NCBI RefSeq assembly: GCF_019396345.1
Contig: NZ_JAHKRM010000007.1
Span: 205,529 to 269,528, forward strand
DNA from: Nonomuraea guangzhouensis
Lineage (GTDB): Bacteria > Actinomycetota > Actinomycetes > Streptosporangiales > Streptosporangiaceae
Direction of reading: 5' to 3'
DNA: 64,000 nt
Part shown: positions 19,312 to 28,155 of the stretch, in pieces
Numbering within the stretch: position 1 is the first letter of the stretch
How the letters are laid out: each line of letters starts with the position of its first letter
Notes under the pieces: model-generated
The model's input: only the letters and a program-made list of their open reading frames with translations
The model's database searches: none
What the model was told of the DNA's origin: nothing
Position numbers and translations under genes: made by a program

Positions 19312-20052
19312 ATGATGCTGCTCAACGGCAAGACCGCGGTCGTCACCGGCGCCGCCCAGGGCATCGGGCTCGCCATCGCGGAGACCTTCGTCAGGGAAGG
19401 CGCACGGGTCGTCCTCGGCGACCTCAACGAGGCGGCCGCCGAGGCGGCGGCCAAGGAGCTCGGCGGCCCCAGCCTGGCCCGGGCGGTGCGGTGCGACGTC
19501 ACCCGCGCCGCGGACGTGGACGCGCTGATCCGGACGGCGCTGGAGGCGTTCGGATCGCTGGACGTCATGGTCAACAACGCCGGGATCACCCGGGACGCGA
19601 CGCTGCGCACGATGACCGAGGACCAGTTCGACCAGGTCATCGATGTCCATCTCAAGGGCACCTGGAACGGCACCCGCAAGGCCGCCGCCGTCATGCGCGA
19701 GCAGAAGGGAGGCGCGATCGTGAACATCTCCTCGCTGTCGGGGAAGGTCGGCATGGTCGGCCAGACCAACTACTCCGCCGCCAAGGCCGGCATCGTCGGC
19801 CTGTCCAAGGCTGCCGCCAAGGAGCTGGCGCACCACGGCGTGCGGGTCAACGCCATCCAGCCGGGCCTGATCCGCTCGGCCATGACCGAGGCGATGCCGC
19901 AGAAGGCGTGGGACCAGAAGCTGGCCGAGATCCCGATGGGACGGGCGGGTGAGGTGCACGAGGTCGCCTCGGTGGCCTTGTTCCTGGCCTGCGACCTGTC
20001 CTCGTACATGACCGGCACCGTGCTCGAAGTCACCGGCGGACGGTTCATGTGA
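19312..20052 (+). CDS. SDR, 3-oxoacyl reductase / 3-hydroxyacyl-CoA dehydrogenase (FabG-like)
   Basis: 246 residues; GGGAACATG start 6 bp after the ACAD stop. TGAAQGIG at residues 12-19, [14 protein letters not shown], catalytic NISSLSG and [18 protein letters not shown]. Best read as the hydroxyacyl-CoA dehydrogenase of this operon rather than a fatty acid synthesis reductase. Its end overlaps the next start (ATGTGAG). Confidence 0.92.
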   Translation: MMLLNGKTAVVTGAAQGIGLAIAETFVREGARVVLGDLNEAAAEAAAKELGGPSLARAVRCDVTRAADVDALIRTALEAFGSLDVMVNNAGITRDATLRTMTEDQFDQVIDVHLKGTWNGTRKAAAVMREQKGGAIVNISSLSGKVGMVGQTNYSAAKAGIVGLSKAAAKELAHHGVRVNAIQPGLIRSAMTEAMPQKAWDQKLAEIPMGRAGEVHEVASVALFLACDLSSYMTGTVLEVTGGRFM

Positions 20053-20420
20053 GCTCACGACCGAGACGGTCGACCCCCATCCCGTGGCGGCACTGTCGGC
20101 GCTGTTCGACGGCGGCCACCGCCAACCCGCACCGGATCCACTACGACTGGCCGTACGCCACCGGCGTCGAGGGCTATCCCGGCCTGGTGGTGCACGGTCC
20201 GCTGATGACGCTCGCCCTCGCCGAGGTCCTGCGCCTCGAAGGGCACCAGGGCAGGGTCGTCCGCATGCGGCACCGGAACCGGGGGCCCCTGTTCTGCGGG
20301 CAGAGCGCGGAACTCCGGCGGGTCGAGGACGCCCCGCCGCTGACCCTGGGCGTGTTCGGAGCGGATGGCGAGCCGCACAGCACCTTGACGATCGAGCAGG
20401 AAGGGGCCGGCCATGCGTGA
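20049..20420 (+). CDS. MaoC/HTD2-like acyl dehydratase, apparently truncated or frameshifted at the 5' end
   Basis: 123 residues. From residue 23 on it matches the C-terminal hot-dog of HTD2-type hydratases: [17 protein letters not shown] and [14 protein letters not shown], with the N-P-H-x-x-H-x-D catalytic loop. The first 22 residues are arginine-rich and foreign. An alternative frame just upstream reads [15 protein letters not shown], which resembles the residues that normally precede this motif. A small deletion/frameshift near 20100 is therefore likely. The protein may still fold as half a hydratase, or be inactive. Confidence 0.6.
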   Translation: MSSRPRRSTPIPWRHCRRCSTAATANPHRIHYDWPYATGVEGYPGLVVHGPLMTLALAEVLRLEGHQGRVVRMRHRNRGPLFCGQSAELRRVEDAPPLTLGVFGADGEPHSTLTIEQEGAGHA

Positions 20421-21624
20421 GGCGGTCATTTGTGAGCCCGTCCGCACCCCGATAGGCCGTTACGGCGGGATGTTCAGGAGCCTGACGGCGGCCGATCTCG
20501 GCGTCATCGCGCTCAAGGGCCTGATCGAGCGCACCGGCCTCGCACCGGACGAGATCGAGGACGTCGTTCTGGGCCACTGCAACGCCAGCAGCGAGGCGCC
20601 CGCGATCGGCCGCGTCGTCGCACTCGACGCAGGTCTGCCCGCGCACGTCCCCGGTCTCCATCTCGACCGCCGGTGCGGCTCGGGCCTGCAGGCCGTCATC
20701 CACGCCGCCATGCAGGTGCAGACCGGGGTCCACGAGCTCGTCGTCGCGGGCGGCACGGAGAGCATGAGCAACGCCACGTTCTACTCCACCGACATGCGAT
20801 GGGGCGCACGGAACGGCGTCGCGGTGCACGACAGCCTCGTACGCGCCCGGCAGACCGCGGGCGGCCGCGGCCACCCGATCCCTGGCGGCATGATCGAGAC
20901 GGCCGAGAACCTGCGCCGCGCGTACGCGATCTCACGCCGCGAACAGGACGAGCTGGCCCTCCTTTCTCACCAGCGCGCGGTCAAGGCTCAGGCCGACGGC
21001 ATCCTGTCCGAGGAGATCATCCCGACCCCGGTCTCCGCCAGGAGCGGCGAGGTCGTGATCGACACCGACGAGCACCCCCGCGCCGACACCTCCTTGGAGT
21101 CCCTGTCCAGGCTCAAGCCGCTCCTGCTCGGCTCCGACCCGGACGCGACCGTCACGGCGGGCAACGCGAGCGGGCAGAACGACGCCGCCGCCATGTGCCT
21201 CGTCACCACCCCGGAGCGCGCCGACCGGCTCGGCCTGCGACCGCTGGTCCGCCTGGTGTCCTGGGCCGTGGCCGGGGTGGCGCCGGAGACCATGGGCATC
21301 GGCCCGGTGCCCGCCACCGCGGCCGCTCTGGACCGGGCCGGCCTCTCGCTGTACGCCATGGACCTCATCGAGCTCAACGAGGCGTTCGCGGCCCAGGCGC
21401 TGGCGGTCATGAGGGAGTGGAAGTTCGGCGAGGCGGACCTGGAGCGGACGAACGTCCATGGCTCCGGCATCTCGCTCGGCCACCCGGTCGGCGCCACCGG
21501 CGTCCGGATGCTGGCGACGCTGTCCCGCGAGCTCTGCCGGCGCGAGGCCAGATACGGCCTGGAGACCATGTGCATCGGCGGCGGCCAGGGCCTGGCCGCC
21601 GTCTTCGAACGGGTGACGTCATGA
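20413..21624 (+). CDS. Thiolase / acetyl-CoA acyltransferase
   Basis: 403 residues. Nucleophile Cys88 in DRRCGSGLQAVIH, the LNEAFAAQALAV loop, histidine in SGISLGHPVGATGVR and terminal cysteine in ETMCIGGGQGLAAVFE. It overlaps the preceding gene by 8 bp and the following MaoC by ATGA. Degradative thiolase closing a beta-oxidation turn; paralogue of the thiolase at 9432 but clearly divergent. Confidence 0.95.
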   Translation: MREAVICEPVRTPIGRYGGMFRSLTAADLGVIALKGLIERTGLAPDEIEDVVLGHCNASSEAPAIGRVVALDAGLPAHVPGLHLDRRCGSGLQAVIHAAMQVQTGVHELVVAGGTESMSNATFYSTDMRWGARNGVAVHDSLVRARQTAGGRGHPIPGGMIETAENLRRAYAISRREQDELALLSHQRAVKAQADGILSEEIIPTPVSARSGEVVIDTDEHPRADTSLESLSRLKPLLLGSDPDATVTAGNASGQNDAAAMCLVTTPERADRLGLRPLVRLVSWAVAGVAPETMGIGPVPATAAALDRAGLSLYAMDLIELNEAFAAQALAVMREWKFGEADLERTNVHGSGISLGHPVGATGVRMLATLSRELCRREARYGLETMCIGGGQGLAAVFERVTS

Positions 21625-22082
21625 ACGCCCGCGTCTTCACGTCCCTGGCGGAGGTGACGAGCGCCCTCGACGAGCCGCTCGGCCCCAGCGACTGGCTGGT
21701 CCTCGACCAGCAGCGCATCGACGCCTTCGCCGACGCCACCGGCGACCACCAGTGGATCCACGTCGACCCCGAACGGGCCGCCTCCGGTCCGTTCGGGCGC
21801 ACCGTCGCGCACGGCTACCTGACCCTGTCGCTGATTCCCTGCTTCGGGCGCCGGCTCTTCCGCCTCGACCTGGGCCGGGCCCGCGTGAACTACGGCGTGA
21901 ACAACGCCCGCTTCCCCTCGCCCGTGCCCGAGGGATCACGCTTGCGGGCCTCGGCCACCTTCGCCGGCCTGCGGGAGACCGCGGCGGGAGCCGCTCTCAC
22001 GACGCGCTACACCATCGAGCTCGACGGGGCGCGGAAACCCGCCTGCGTCGCCGAAACCATCACGCTCGTTCTCGACGCCTGA
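21621..22082 (+). CDS. MaoC-family R-specific enoyl-CoA hydratase
   Basis: 153 residues, single hot-dog domain. The motif FADATGDHQWIHVDPERA followed by GRTVAHGYLTLSL is the hydratase 2 signature with catalytic Asp and His. ATGA overlap with the thiolase. Last gene of the operon, followed by a terminator-like hairpin. Presence of both crotonase- and MaoC-type hydratases suggests more than one enoyl-CoA stereochemistry in the pathway. Confidence 0.92.
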   Translation: MNARVFTSLAEVTSALDEPLGPSDWLVLDQQRIDAFADATGDHQWIHVDPERAASGPFGRTVAHGYLTLSLIPCFGRRLFRLDLGRARVNYGVNNARFPSPVPEGSRLRASATFAGLRETAAGAALTTRYTIELDGARKPACVAETITLVLDA

Positions 22083-22086
22083 GGAT

Positions 22087-22118
22087 CCCGGCCGCCGAGC
22101 AGGTCAACGGCCGCCGGG
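22087..22118. terminator. Hairpin between convergent operons
   Basis: CCCGGCCGCCG (22087-22097) pairs with CGGCCGCCGGG (22108-22118) with one mismatch and a 10-nt loop. It fills the 40-bp gap between two convergent genes, consistent with a bidirectional terminator lacking a U-tract. Confidence 0.55.
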
Positions 22119-22122
22119 CAGG

Positions 22123-22884
22123 CTAGCTGTCGCGCCAGACCGGTGGCCGCTTCTCGGCGAAGGCGCGGGCGCCCTCCTGCGCGTCGGCGGAGGCCGCCAC
22201 CTCGGCCCACACCTTCAGCTGCGCCGCGAACGCCGCCTCGTCGGTGTAGCTCACCGACGACGACAGGACGCGCTTCGACATCCGTACCGCGAACGGCGCG
22301 TTGGCGGCGATCCGCGCGGCCAGCTCCCGCGCCCCCCGCAGCGCTCCACCCGGTTCGGTGAGCTCGTTGACCAGCCCGTACGCATGCGCCCGCACCGCCG
22401 GCAACGGATCACCGGTGAGGACCAGCTGCATGGCCAGGTGGTGCGGCAACGCCTTCGCCACCCGCAGCAACCCGCCTCCCACCGCGATCAGTCCCCGCTT
22501 GACCTCGGGCAGGCTGAACTGGGCATCGTGGGCCGCGACCACGAGATCGGCCGCCAGCGCCAGCTCGCAGCCACCCGCGGCCGCCCATCCTTCCACCGCC
22601 GCGATCAGCGGTTTCTCCGGAAGCCGCTCGGTGATGCCGGCGAATCCCCGCCCCGGCAGGGCGGGCTTCTCGCCCCGCGCGAACGCCTTCAGATCCATGC
22701 CGGAGCAGAACGTGCCGCCGGCCCCGGTGAGGATCCCCACCAGCAGGTCGGGCCGGGACTCGAGCTCGTCGATCGCCGTCGCGAGCGCCTTCGTCGTCTC
22801 CAGGTCCACCGCGTTGCGCGCCGCGGGCCGGTTGATGGTGATGACCGCGATGCCGTCCGCGAACTCGGTCAGCACAGTGCTCAT
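22123..22884 (-). CDS. Enoyl-CoA hydratase/isomerase (crotonase family)
   Basis: 253 residues. Oxyanion-hole segments GGTFCSGMDLKAFA and AAAGGCELALAADLVVA and SLPEVKRGLIAVGGGLLR. Very similar in layout to the hydratase at 14936, suggesting duplication. It lies 16 bp behind the acyl-CoA dehydrogenase and forms a two-gene unit with it. Confidence 0.93.
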   Translation of the reverse strand: MSTVLTEFADGIAVITINRPAARNAVDLETTKALATAIDELESRPDLLVGILTGAGGTFCSGMDLKAFARGEKPALPGRGFAGITERLPEKPLIAAVEGWAAAGGCELALAADLVVAAHDAQFSLPEVKRGLIAVGGGLLRVAKALPHHLAMQLVLTGDPLPAVRAHAYGLVNELTEPGGALRGARELAARIAANAPFAVRMSKRVLSSSVSYTDEAAFAAQLKVWAEVAASADAQEGARAFAEKRPPVWRDS

Positions 22885-22900
22885 CGAGGTGCTCCTTTGA

Positions 22901-24052
22901 TCAGAGGCCGATTGACTTGGCGATGATGCTCTTCATGACCTCGCTGGTGCCGCCGTAGATGCGGGTGACCCGTGCGTCGGCGTACATGCGGGCGATCGGG
23001 TATTCCAGCACGTATCCGTAGCCGCCGTGCAGTTGCAGGCACTTGTCGACGACGCGTGACTGCGTCTCGGTGCAGAAGAGTTTCACCTTGGCCGCGTCGG
23101 CCGCGCTCAGCCGGCCGGCGTCGTGCTCCTGCAGCGCGCGGTCGACCAGCGCCTGGCCCGCCTCCACCTCGGTCGCGCACTCGGCGAGCACGAACTTGGT
23201 GTTCTGGAAGCCGGACAGCGGCCGGCCGAAGACGTTCCGCTCGGTCACGTAGGACAGGGTGACCTCCAGCGCCGTCGCGGCTGCCGCCTGCGCGTTCACG
23301 GCGATGGACAGCCGCTCCTGCGCGAGGTTGTGGCCGAGGTACTCGAACGCGCGGCCCTCCTCGCCCAGCAGGTTCGCCGCCGGTACGAGGACGTCGTCGA
23401 AGGCCAGCTCGGCGGTGTCCTGCGCCTTGAGCCCGAGCTTGTCCAGATTGCGGCCCACCGAGAAGCCGCGCGAGGCCGCCTCGACGACCAGGATGCTCAG
23501 CCCCGCACGCCGGTCACCCGAGGGCGGGGAAGACGTGCGGGCGACGACGAGCACGAGATCGGCGTTGACGGCGCCGGTGATGAAGGTCTTGGCCCCGTTG
23601 AGCACGTAGTGATCGCCGTCGAGGGCGGCGGTCGTGGCGATGCCGGCGAGGTCGGACCCGGTGCCCGGCTCGGTCATCGCGATCGCGGTCATCAGCTCGC
23701 CGCTGGCCATCCCCGGCAGCCAGCGCCGCTTCTGCTCCTCGCCGGCGTAGCGCAGCAGGTACGGCAGCACGATGTCGGTGTGCACCCGCACCGGGCCGAG
23801 GCCGAGCCTCGCCCGGGCCAGCTCCTCGTTCACCACGGCGTTGAACCGGAAACTGCGCTGGCCGCCGCCGCCGTACTCCTCGGGGACCTGCAGGCCGAGA
23901 ATGCCCAGCTTGCCCAGCAGCCGGTAGAAGTCGCGGGGCGCCGCGCCCGCCTTCTCCCACTCGGGGAAGACCGGGACGACCTCGCGGGCCAGGAAGTCGC
24001 GGACGGTGGCCCGGAACGCCTCATGGTCGTCGTCGAAGACGGTGCGTCGCAT
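22901..24052 (-). CDS. Acyl-CoA dehydrogenase
   Basis: 383 residues from an ATG with AGAGAGGAA upstream. An in-frame ATG ten codons earlier would run into a 16-bp palindrome and is less likely. Motifs MTEPGTGSDLAGI, GAKTFITGAVNADLVLV, and LQLHGGYGYVLEYPIARMYAD then IYGGTSEVMKSIIAKS. The usual EGT is GGT here. The catalytic base would therefore have to lie elsewhere, as in long-chain and isovaleryl-type ACADs. Controlled probably by the operator-like sites at 24071-24100. Confidence 0.93.
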   Translation of the reverse strand: MRRTVFDDDHEAFRATVRDFLAREVVPVFPEWEKAGAAPRDFYRLLGKLGILGLQVPEEYGGGGQRSFRFNAVVNEELARARLGLGPVRVHTDIVLPYLLRYAGEEQKRRWLPGMASGELMTAIAMTEPGTGSDLAGIATTAALDGDHYVLNGAKTFITGAVNADLVLVVARTSSPPSGDRRAGLSILVVEAASRGFSVGRNLDKLGLKAQDTAELAFDDVLVPAANLLGEEGRAFEYLGHNLAQERLSIAVNAQAAAATALEVTLSYVTERNVFGRPLSGFQNTKFVLAECATEVEAGQALVDRALQEHDAGRLSAADAAKVKLFCTETQSRVVDKCLQLHGGYGYVLEYPIARMYADARVTRIYGGTSEVMKSIIAKSIGL

Positions 24053-24070
24053 CGTTCCTCTCTCTGCCGG

Positions 24071-24100
24071 CAAGATGATCATCTTGTCGAACGATCGTTA
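24071..24100. promoter_or_regulatory. Two operator-like palindromes upstream of the acyl-CoA dehydrogenase
   Basis: CAAGATGATCATCTTG (24071-24086) is a perfect 16-bp palindrome. Directly beside it, CGAACGATCG (24088-24097), extended as AACGATCGTTAA, shares its 10-bp core (reverse strand) with the twin 18-mers at 29759 and 29794. Both lie 20-45 bp upstream of the start at 24052, where a repressor would block transcription. The TetR at 24146-24805 is the natural candidate. Confidence 0.6.
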
Positions 24101-24145
24101 AATAGGGGTCGCAAGCCGATGGCGTCAGGGTCCGGTTTGTCGAGG

Positions 24146-24805
24146 TCAGCGGCTCTTGGCGCGCGGCTTGCGGGGCGGTGGCCGATGCTCCACCACCGTG
24201 AGCGCCAGGTGGACGTAGCGCTCCACCAGGTCGGTGACGCTCAGGTCACCGTCGGGTTGGTACCACTGGGCGATCGCGTTGCACATCGCCAGGATCGCCC
24301 GCTGCGCCTCGTCGGGATGGGGAGTGGCGAAGACGCCGCGGGCCACGCCGTCGTCGATGATCTCGTGCAGCAGCTTCGGCAGCGCGTCGCGCCGCTCCAC
24401 GAACCGCTCCAGCCGATCCGGCTCCAGGTTGCGCAGCTCGCGCAGCGCGAGCAGGCTGTCGACCTGGCGCCGCACCCGGTATTCGACCGTGGCCTGGACG
24501 AAGGCGCCCAGCCGCACCGCGGGGTCGTCACCGGCGGTGGTCAGCGCTGTCTCACAGCCGCGCCGGCAGTCGTCGAGGGCGTCCTCCAGCAGCGCGTGGA
24601 GCAGCTCCTGCTTGCCGGCGTGGTAGTAGTAGAGGACCGACAGGCTGAGCCCCGCGCCCTTCGCGATGTCCCTGATCGAGGCGCCATGGTAGCCACGCTC
24701 GGCGAAGATGTCGCGTGCCGACCGCATGATCGCGGCAAGCCCGTTTCCCCTGGTCACCGCCCGAGGCGGCCGATCCGCCGCCTCCGCTGTGCCGCGTGTC
24801 CCCAT
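24146..24805 (-). CDS. TetR-family regulator, KstR2-like C-terminal domain
   Basis: 219 residues from the ATG at 24805 (a GTG two codons earlier is possible). The helix-turn-helix contains ASIRDIAKGAGLSLSVLYYYH (residues about 45-65). The C-terminal domain with RELRNLEPDRLERFVERRD and AILAMCNAIAQWYQPDGDLS fits the TetR C-terminal domain found in KstR2, the repressor of late steroid catabolism that senses an acyl-CoA. Lying between the ABC importer and the ACAD, it is the probable local repressor. Confidence 0.88.
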   Translation of the reverse strand: MGTRGTAEAADRPPRAVTRGNGLAAIMRSARDIFAERGYHGASIRDIAKGAGLSLSVLYYYHAGKQELLHALLEDALDDCRRGCETALTTAGDDPAVRLGAFVQATVEYRVRRQVDSLLALRELRNLEPDRLERFVERRDALPKLLHEIIDDGVARGVFATPHPDEAQRAILAMCNAIAQWYQPDGDLSVTDLVERYVHLALTVVEHRPPPRKPRAKSR

Positions 24806-24859
24806 TACCACATCCTATTCCGCGCACGTTCGATGTCTGATCATCGGCCCCGGCCGAGG

Positions 24860-26101
24860 CTAGCCTGCCTTCACCTGGTACTCCTTGGCGAGGTCGGACA
24901 CCTTGAAGTCCTCGACGAGCTTCATGCCGGCGTAGACGCCCTTGTCGGGGCGGTGAATCTGGCTTGCCCGCGAGGTCGGCTGCGCCGGGTCGGACAAGTC
25001 CAGCGCCGGCCCCAGCCCGTCGATGCTGAAACTGGTCACCTTGGCGCGGGCGGCGAGCAGGCCCTTGCGGGTCAGGTCGCCACACGTGCCACTGATGATC
25101 TTCGCCCACAGGTGGGTCGAGAGGTAGGCGAGCACGACCGCGCCGCCCGACTCCGGCTGCTGCGCGCCGAACTTGGCCTTCCACTTGTCCGCGAGCGCCT
25201 TGACCGCGGGCGTGTCCGCGCTGAGCAGCCCGACGCCCGACACCCGGTGGTACCGCTTGATCAGCGCGGGCGCGGCCGCCGTCGACAGCAGGCTCGTGCT
25301 GAACGTCGCCACGGTCCCCATGATCGGCACGTCCAGTCCGGCGGCCTGCGCGGCGCTGGCCACCGCCGCGGTCTGCTTCGCGGTCGAGTCCAGCAGGATC
25401 GCCTTGGCGCCCGCCGCCTTCATCGCGTTGACCTGGCTGGTGAGGTCGGCGTCGGTCGGCTTGATCTGCTGGCCGGCCAGCTTCAGTCCCAGCTTCTCCG
25501 TCGCGAACGTGCTGCCCTTCAGGCTGTTCTCGCCGATCTCGCCCTGCAGGTAGATGTGTCCCAGGGTGTCGCCCTTTTTCAGCATGCCCTCGCGTACCAT
25601 CCAGTCGACGCTGTTGATCGCCTGGATGTCGTACGTGGCGCCGACCACGAGGAGGTGCGGGTCGCCGAGCAGCGTCGGCGCGAACGCCGTCAGGCCGACC
25701 AGCACGTCGTTCGAGGAGATCTTGTCCCGCAGCGCCGAGGTGATCGCCGACCCGTAGACGTTGAGGAACCCGAGGACCTGGGGCGCGACCTCGTCGTAGG
25801 CCGTGACCGCCTTCTGCACGTCGTAGCCGTGGTCCCGGACGACCAGCTCGATCTTCCGCCCGCACACGCCGCCCGCCGCGTTGATCTCGTCGACGGCGAA
25901 CTGGCTGGCGGTGTTGCTGGTCTTCCCTGACGTGGCGAACGCGCCGGACAGGTCCACCAGCATGCCGAGCTTGATGGTGGAGTCGCTGACGCCGGGGGCG
26001 CCGGCGTTCGCGGACGAGGTGGCCTTGGTGGAGCAACCGGTGACGGAAATGGCGGCCACGAGGGCGGCCGCGGCGAAGACGCGTGGACGGGACCGGTTCA
26101 T
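24860..26101 (-). CDS. Liv-type ABC transporter substrate-binding lipoprotein
   Basis: 413 residues with a signal peptide and lipobox (VTGC, Cys23). The mature part follows the branched-chain amino acid/amide-binding fold (IKLGMLVDLSGAFATSG, QFAVDEINAAGG). Together with four downstream-oriented partners it forms a full importer. In catabolic clusters this family often binds aromatic, steroid-side-chain or other carboxylates rather than amino acids. Confidence 0.93.
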   Translation of the reverse strand: MNRSRPRVFAAAALVAAISVTGCSTKATSSANAGAPGVSDSTIKLGMLVDLSGAFATSGKTSNTASQFAVDEINAAGGVCGRKIELVVRDHGYDVQKAVTAYDEVAPQVLGFLNVYGSAITSALRDKISSNDVLVGLTAFAPTLLGDPHLLVVGATYDIQAINSVDWMVREGMLKKGDTLGHIYLQGEIGENSLKGSTFATEKLGLKLAGQQIKPTDADLTSQVNAMKAAGAKAILLDSTAKQTAAVASAAQAAGLDVPIMGTVATFSTSLLSTAAAPALIKRYHRVSGVGLLSADTPAVKALADKWKAKFGAQQPESGGAVVLAYLSTHLWAKIISGTCGDLTRKGLLAARAKVTSFSIDGLGPALDLSDPAQPTSRASQIHRPDKGVYAGMKLVEDFKVSDLAKEYQVKAG

Positions 26102-26141
26102 GGGGTTCTCCTGGTGCTTCTCTGGGGGGCGTAAGGAGGGG

Positions 26142-27272
26142 TCAGGGGGCGGCCGGCCGGCGCCGGTCCCGGAGGGTGTGCAGCAGCGCGCGCAGCCCGC
26201 CGGGCTGGGTCAGCATCACGACCACGACGAGCGCGCCGTAGACGAACTGCGCGGCGGTGGACGCCTCCAGCCCGTCCTGGCCAGGGCCGACGACCAGCGG
26301 CAGCACGTCGGCATAGCGGGACAGCACGATCGGCAGCGCGACCACGAACGTCGCCCCGATGATCGCGCCGGACGTCGAGCCGAGCCCGCCAAGGACGATC
26401 ATCGCGAGGAAGTCGACGGACAGATGGAGGTCGAAGTAGTCGGGGACGGCACGCTGGAACGCCAGTGCCGTCAGCACGCCGGCCGCCCCGGCGTACATCG
26501 AGGACAGAACGAACGCGGCCGCCTTGGTGCGCTGCACGCGCACGCCCATCGCGGCGGCGCCCACCTCGCTGTCGCGCATGAGGCGGAACGCCCGGCCCGG
26601 CCGGCCCCGCAGCACGTTGCGGGCCACCAGCATGGCCACGACGGTGACGGCCAGGAAGAGGTACCAGAGGTTCTCCACGGCCCCGAACGGCACCCCGAGC
26701 ACGACGAGCCCCCCGGCGTCGGAGAAGACGAACCCGCCGAGCGCGAACGGCGTGACCGAGCGCCCGTCGTAGCCGCCGGTCACCGGCCGCAGGTTGAGCA
26801 GCAGGTGGTGGCCGAGAAAGACCAGGCCGAGCGAGGCGATGCCGAGATAGATGCCGCGCAGCCGGCTGGCGACCGGGCTGAACAGCAGGCCGCACAGCCC
26901 GGTGAGCAGGGTCGCGAGCACCGCCGCCACGAGCGGGGGCAGCCCCAGCCCCGCCAGACGGCCGCCGTCGCCGCCGTCGCCGCCGGAGAGGAAGGCGTAG
27001 CCGTACGTGCCGACCGCGACGAAGAACGCGTGCCCGAGCGACAGCTGCCCGGCCGCGCCGAACAGGATGGTCAGGCCGAGCGCCCCGACCGCCGAGGCCA
27101 TCGCGAACAGGCCGATGCGCAGCCAGAACGCGTCCACGTACAGCGGCAGGGCCAGCGCCACCACGATCGCGGCGACCACGGCGGCGACGGCCGGCAGGCG
27201 GCGCGGCAGCAGCGTCCGGGCCCGCGCCTCGGCGGGGACGAGGCGGGCAGGCGCGATGGCGTCGTCAGACAC
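26142..27272 (-). CDS. Liv-type ABC permease (LivM-like)
   Basis: 376 residues from GTG, with about ten membrane segments and the LivM signatures FGAAGQLSLGHAFFVAVG and AMIVLGGLGSTSGAIIGA. It overlaps the LivH gene by 8 bp. A Gly/Asp-rich loop (GGDGGDGG) interrupts an early periplasmic or cytoplasmic loop. Second permease subunit of the importer. Confidence 0.92.
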   Translation of the reverse strand: MSDDAIAPARLVPAEARARTLLPRRLPAVAAVVAAIVVALALPLYVDAFWLRIGLFAMASAVGALGLTILFGAAGQLSLGHAFFVAVGTYGYAFLSGGDGGDGGRLAGLGLPPLVAAVLATLLTGLCGLLFSPVASRLRGIYLGIASLGLVFLGHHLLLNLRPVTGGYDGRSVTPFALGGFVFSDAGGLVVLGVPFGAVENLWYLFLAVTVVAMLVARNVLRGRPGRAFRLMRDSEVGAAAMGVRVQRTKAAAFVLSSMYAGAAGVLTALAFQRAVPDYFDLHLSVDFLAMIVLGGLGSTSGAIIGATFVVALPIVLSRYADVLPLVVGPGQDGLEASTAAQFVYGALVVVVMLTQPGGLRALLHTLRDRRRPAAP

Positions 27273-28155
27273 GGCTGAACTCCTTCGAACCGAACAGTCC
27301 GGACGGCCGCCACAGCAGCACGACGATCATCACGAGATAGGCCACGACGTCGCCTGCCCCGAGCCCCAGGAAGGCGAGCGAGTCCTGGTGACCGGCCACG
27401 AGCACCTGAACGACCCCGACGATGAGGCCGCCGGCGATGGCCCCGCCGAGCGAGTCGAACCCGCCGATGATGGCCGCTGGGAAGGCGGCGATCGCGACCG
27501 ACTCCATGCTCAGGCTGACGCCGGGACTGGGGAACGAGGCCAGGCCGATTCCGGCCGCGGTGGCCAGCAGCCCGCCCAGCACCCAGGCCGTGGCCGAGAC
27601 CCGGCGCAGCCGGATCCCTGCCAGCGCCGCTCCCTCGGCGTCGGCGATGGACGCGCGCATCGCCAGTCCCCAGCCGGTCAGCGTGAGCAGCGCGGTGAGG
27701 CCGCCGATCAGCACCGGTACGGCCACCACGGTGATGACGACCGTGAGCGGCAGGGTCAACGAGCCCAGGTGGACCACGTGCCCGTCCCACGGTGCGCCGA
27801 GCGGCAGCACCTGTTCGCCCAGGCGCCGCGTCAGCTCGGCGGTCAGCACGACGTTCAGGCCGATCGTGAGGATCGCCATCGCGTGGTGGTTGTGCCGGTC
27901 GACGCGGGCCAGCAGCAGCCGCTCGGTCGCCAGCCCGAGCAGGCCGGCGACGGCGAGCCCGAGCAGCGCCGCCGCCGCGAACCCGAGCAGCGGCTGGGCG
28001 ACGGCGACCACGTACACGCCGAGCAGGAGGAACGACGCGTGCGCGAAGTTGACCACGCGGGTGGCCTTGAAGACGATGACGAATCCGAGGGTGATGAGCG
28101 CGTACAGCAGGCCGAGGGACACGCCGTTGACGAGCAGTTCCAGCAGGCGGATCAT
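27265..28155 (-). CDS. Liv-type ABC permease (LivH-like)
   Basis: 296 residues with the start LLELLVNGVSLGLLYALITL and the family loop AAFPAAIIGGFDSLGGAIAGG near residue 230. Its ATG overlaps the upstream ATPase stop (ATGA). First permease subunit; pairs with the LivM-like protein. Confidence 0.92.
   Translation of the reverse strand: MIRLLELLVNGVSLGLLYALITLGFVIVFKATRVVNFAHASFLLLGVYVVAVAQPLLGFAAAALLGLAVAGLLGLATERLLLARVDRHNHHAMAILTIGLNVVLTAELTRRLGEQVLPLGAPWDGHVVHLGSLTLPLTVVITVVAVPVLIGGLTALLTLTGWGLAMRASIADAEGAALAGIRLRRVSATAWVLGGLLATAAGIGLASFPSPGVSLSMESVAIAAFPAAIIGGFDSLGGAIAGGLIVGVVQVLVAGHQDSLAFLGLGAGDVVAYLVMIVVLLWRPSGLFGSKEFSRV

Noticed and set aside
18082..20874. 930-codon antisense frame on the minus strand
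   Set aside because: Opposite an acyl-CoA dehydrogenase, an SDR, a MaoC gene and the start of a thiolase; no motif, no ribosome site.
23123..25930. 935-codon plus-strand frame
   Set aside because: Opposite the ACAD, TetR and substrate-binding protein genes; Gln/Arg/His-rich shadow translation.
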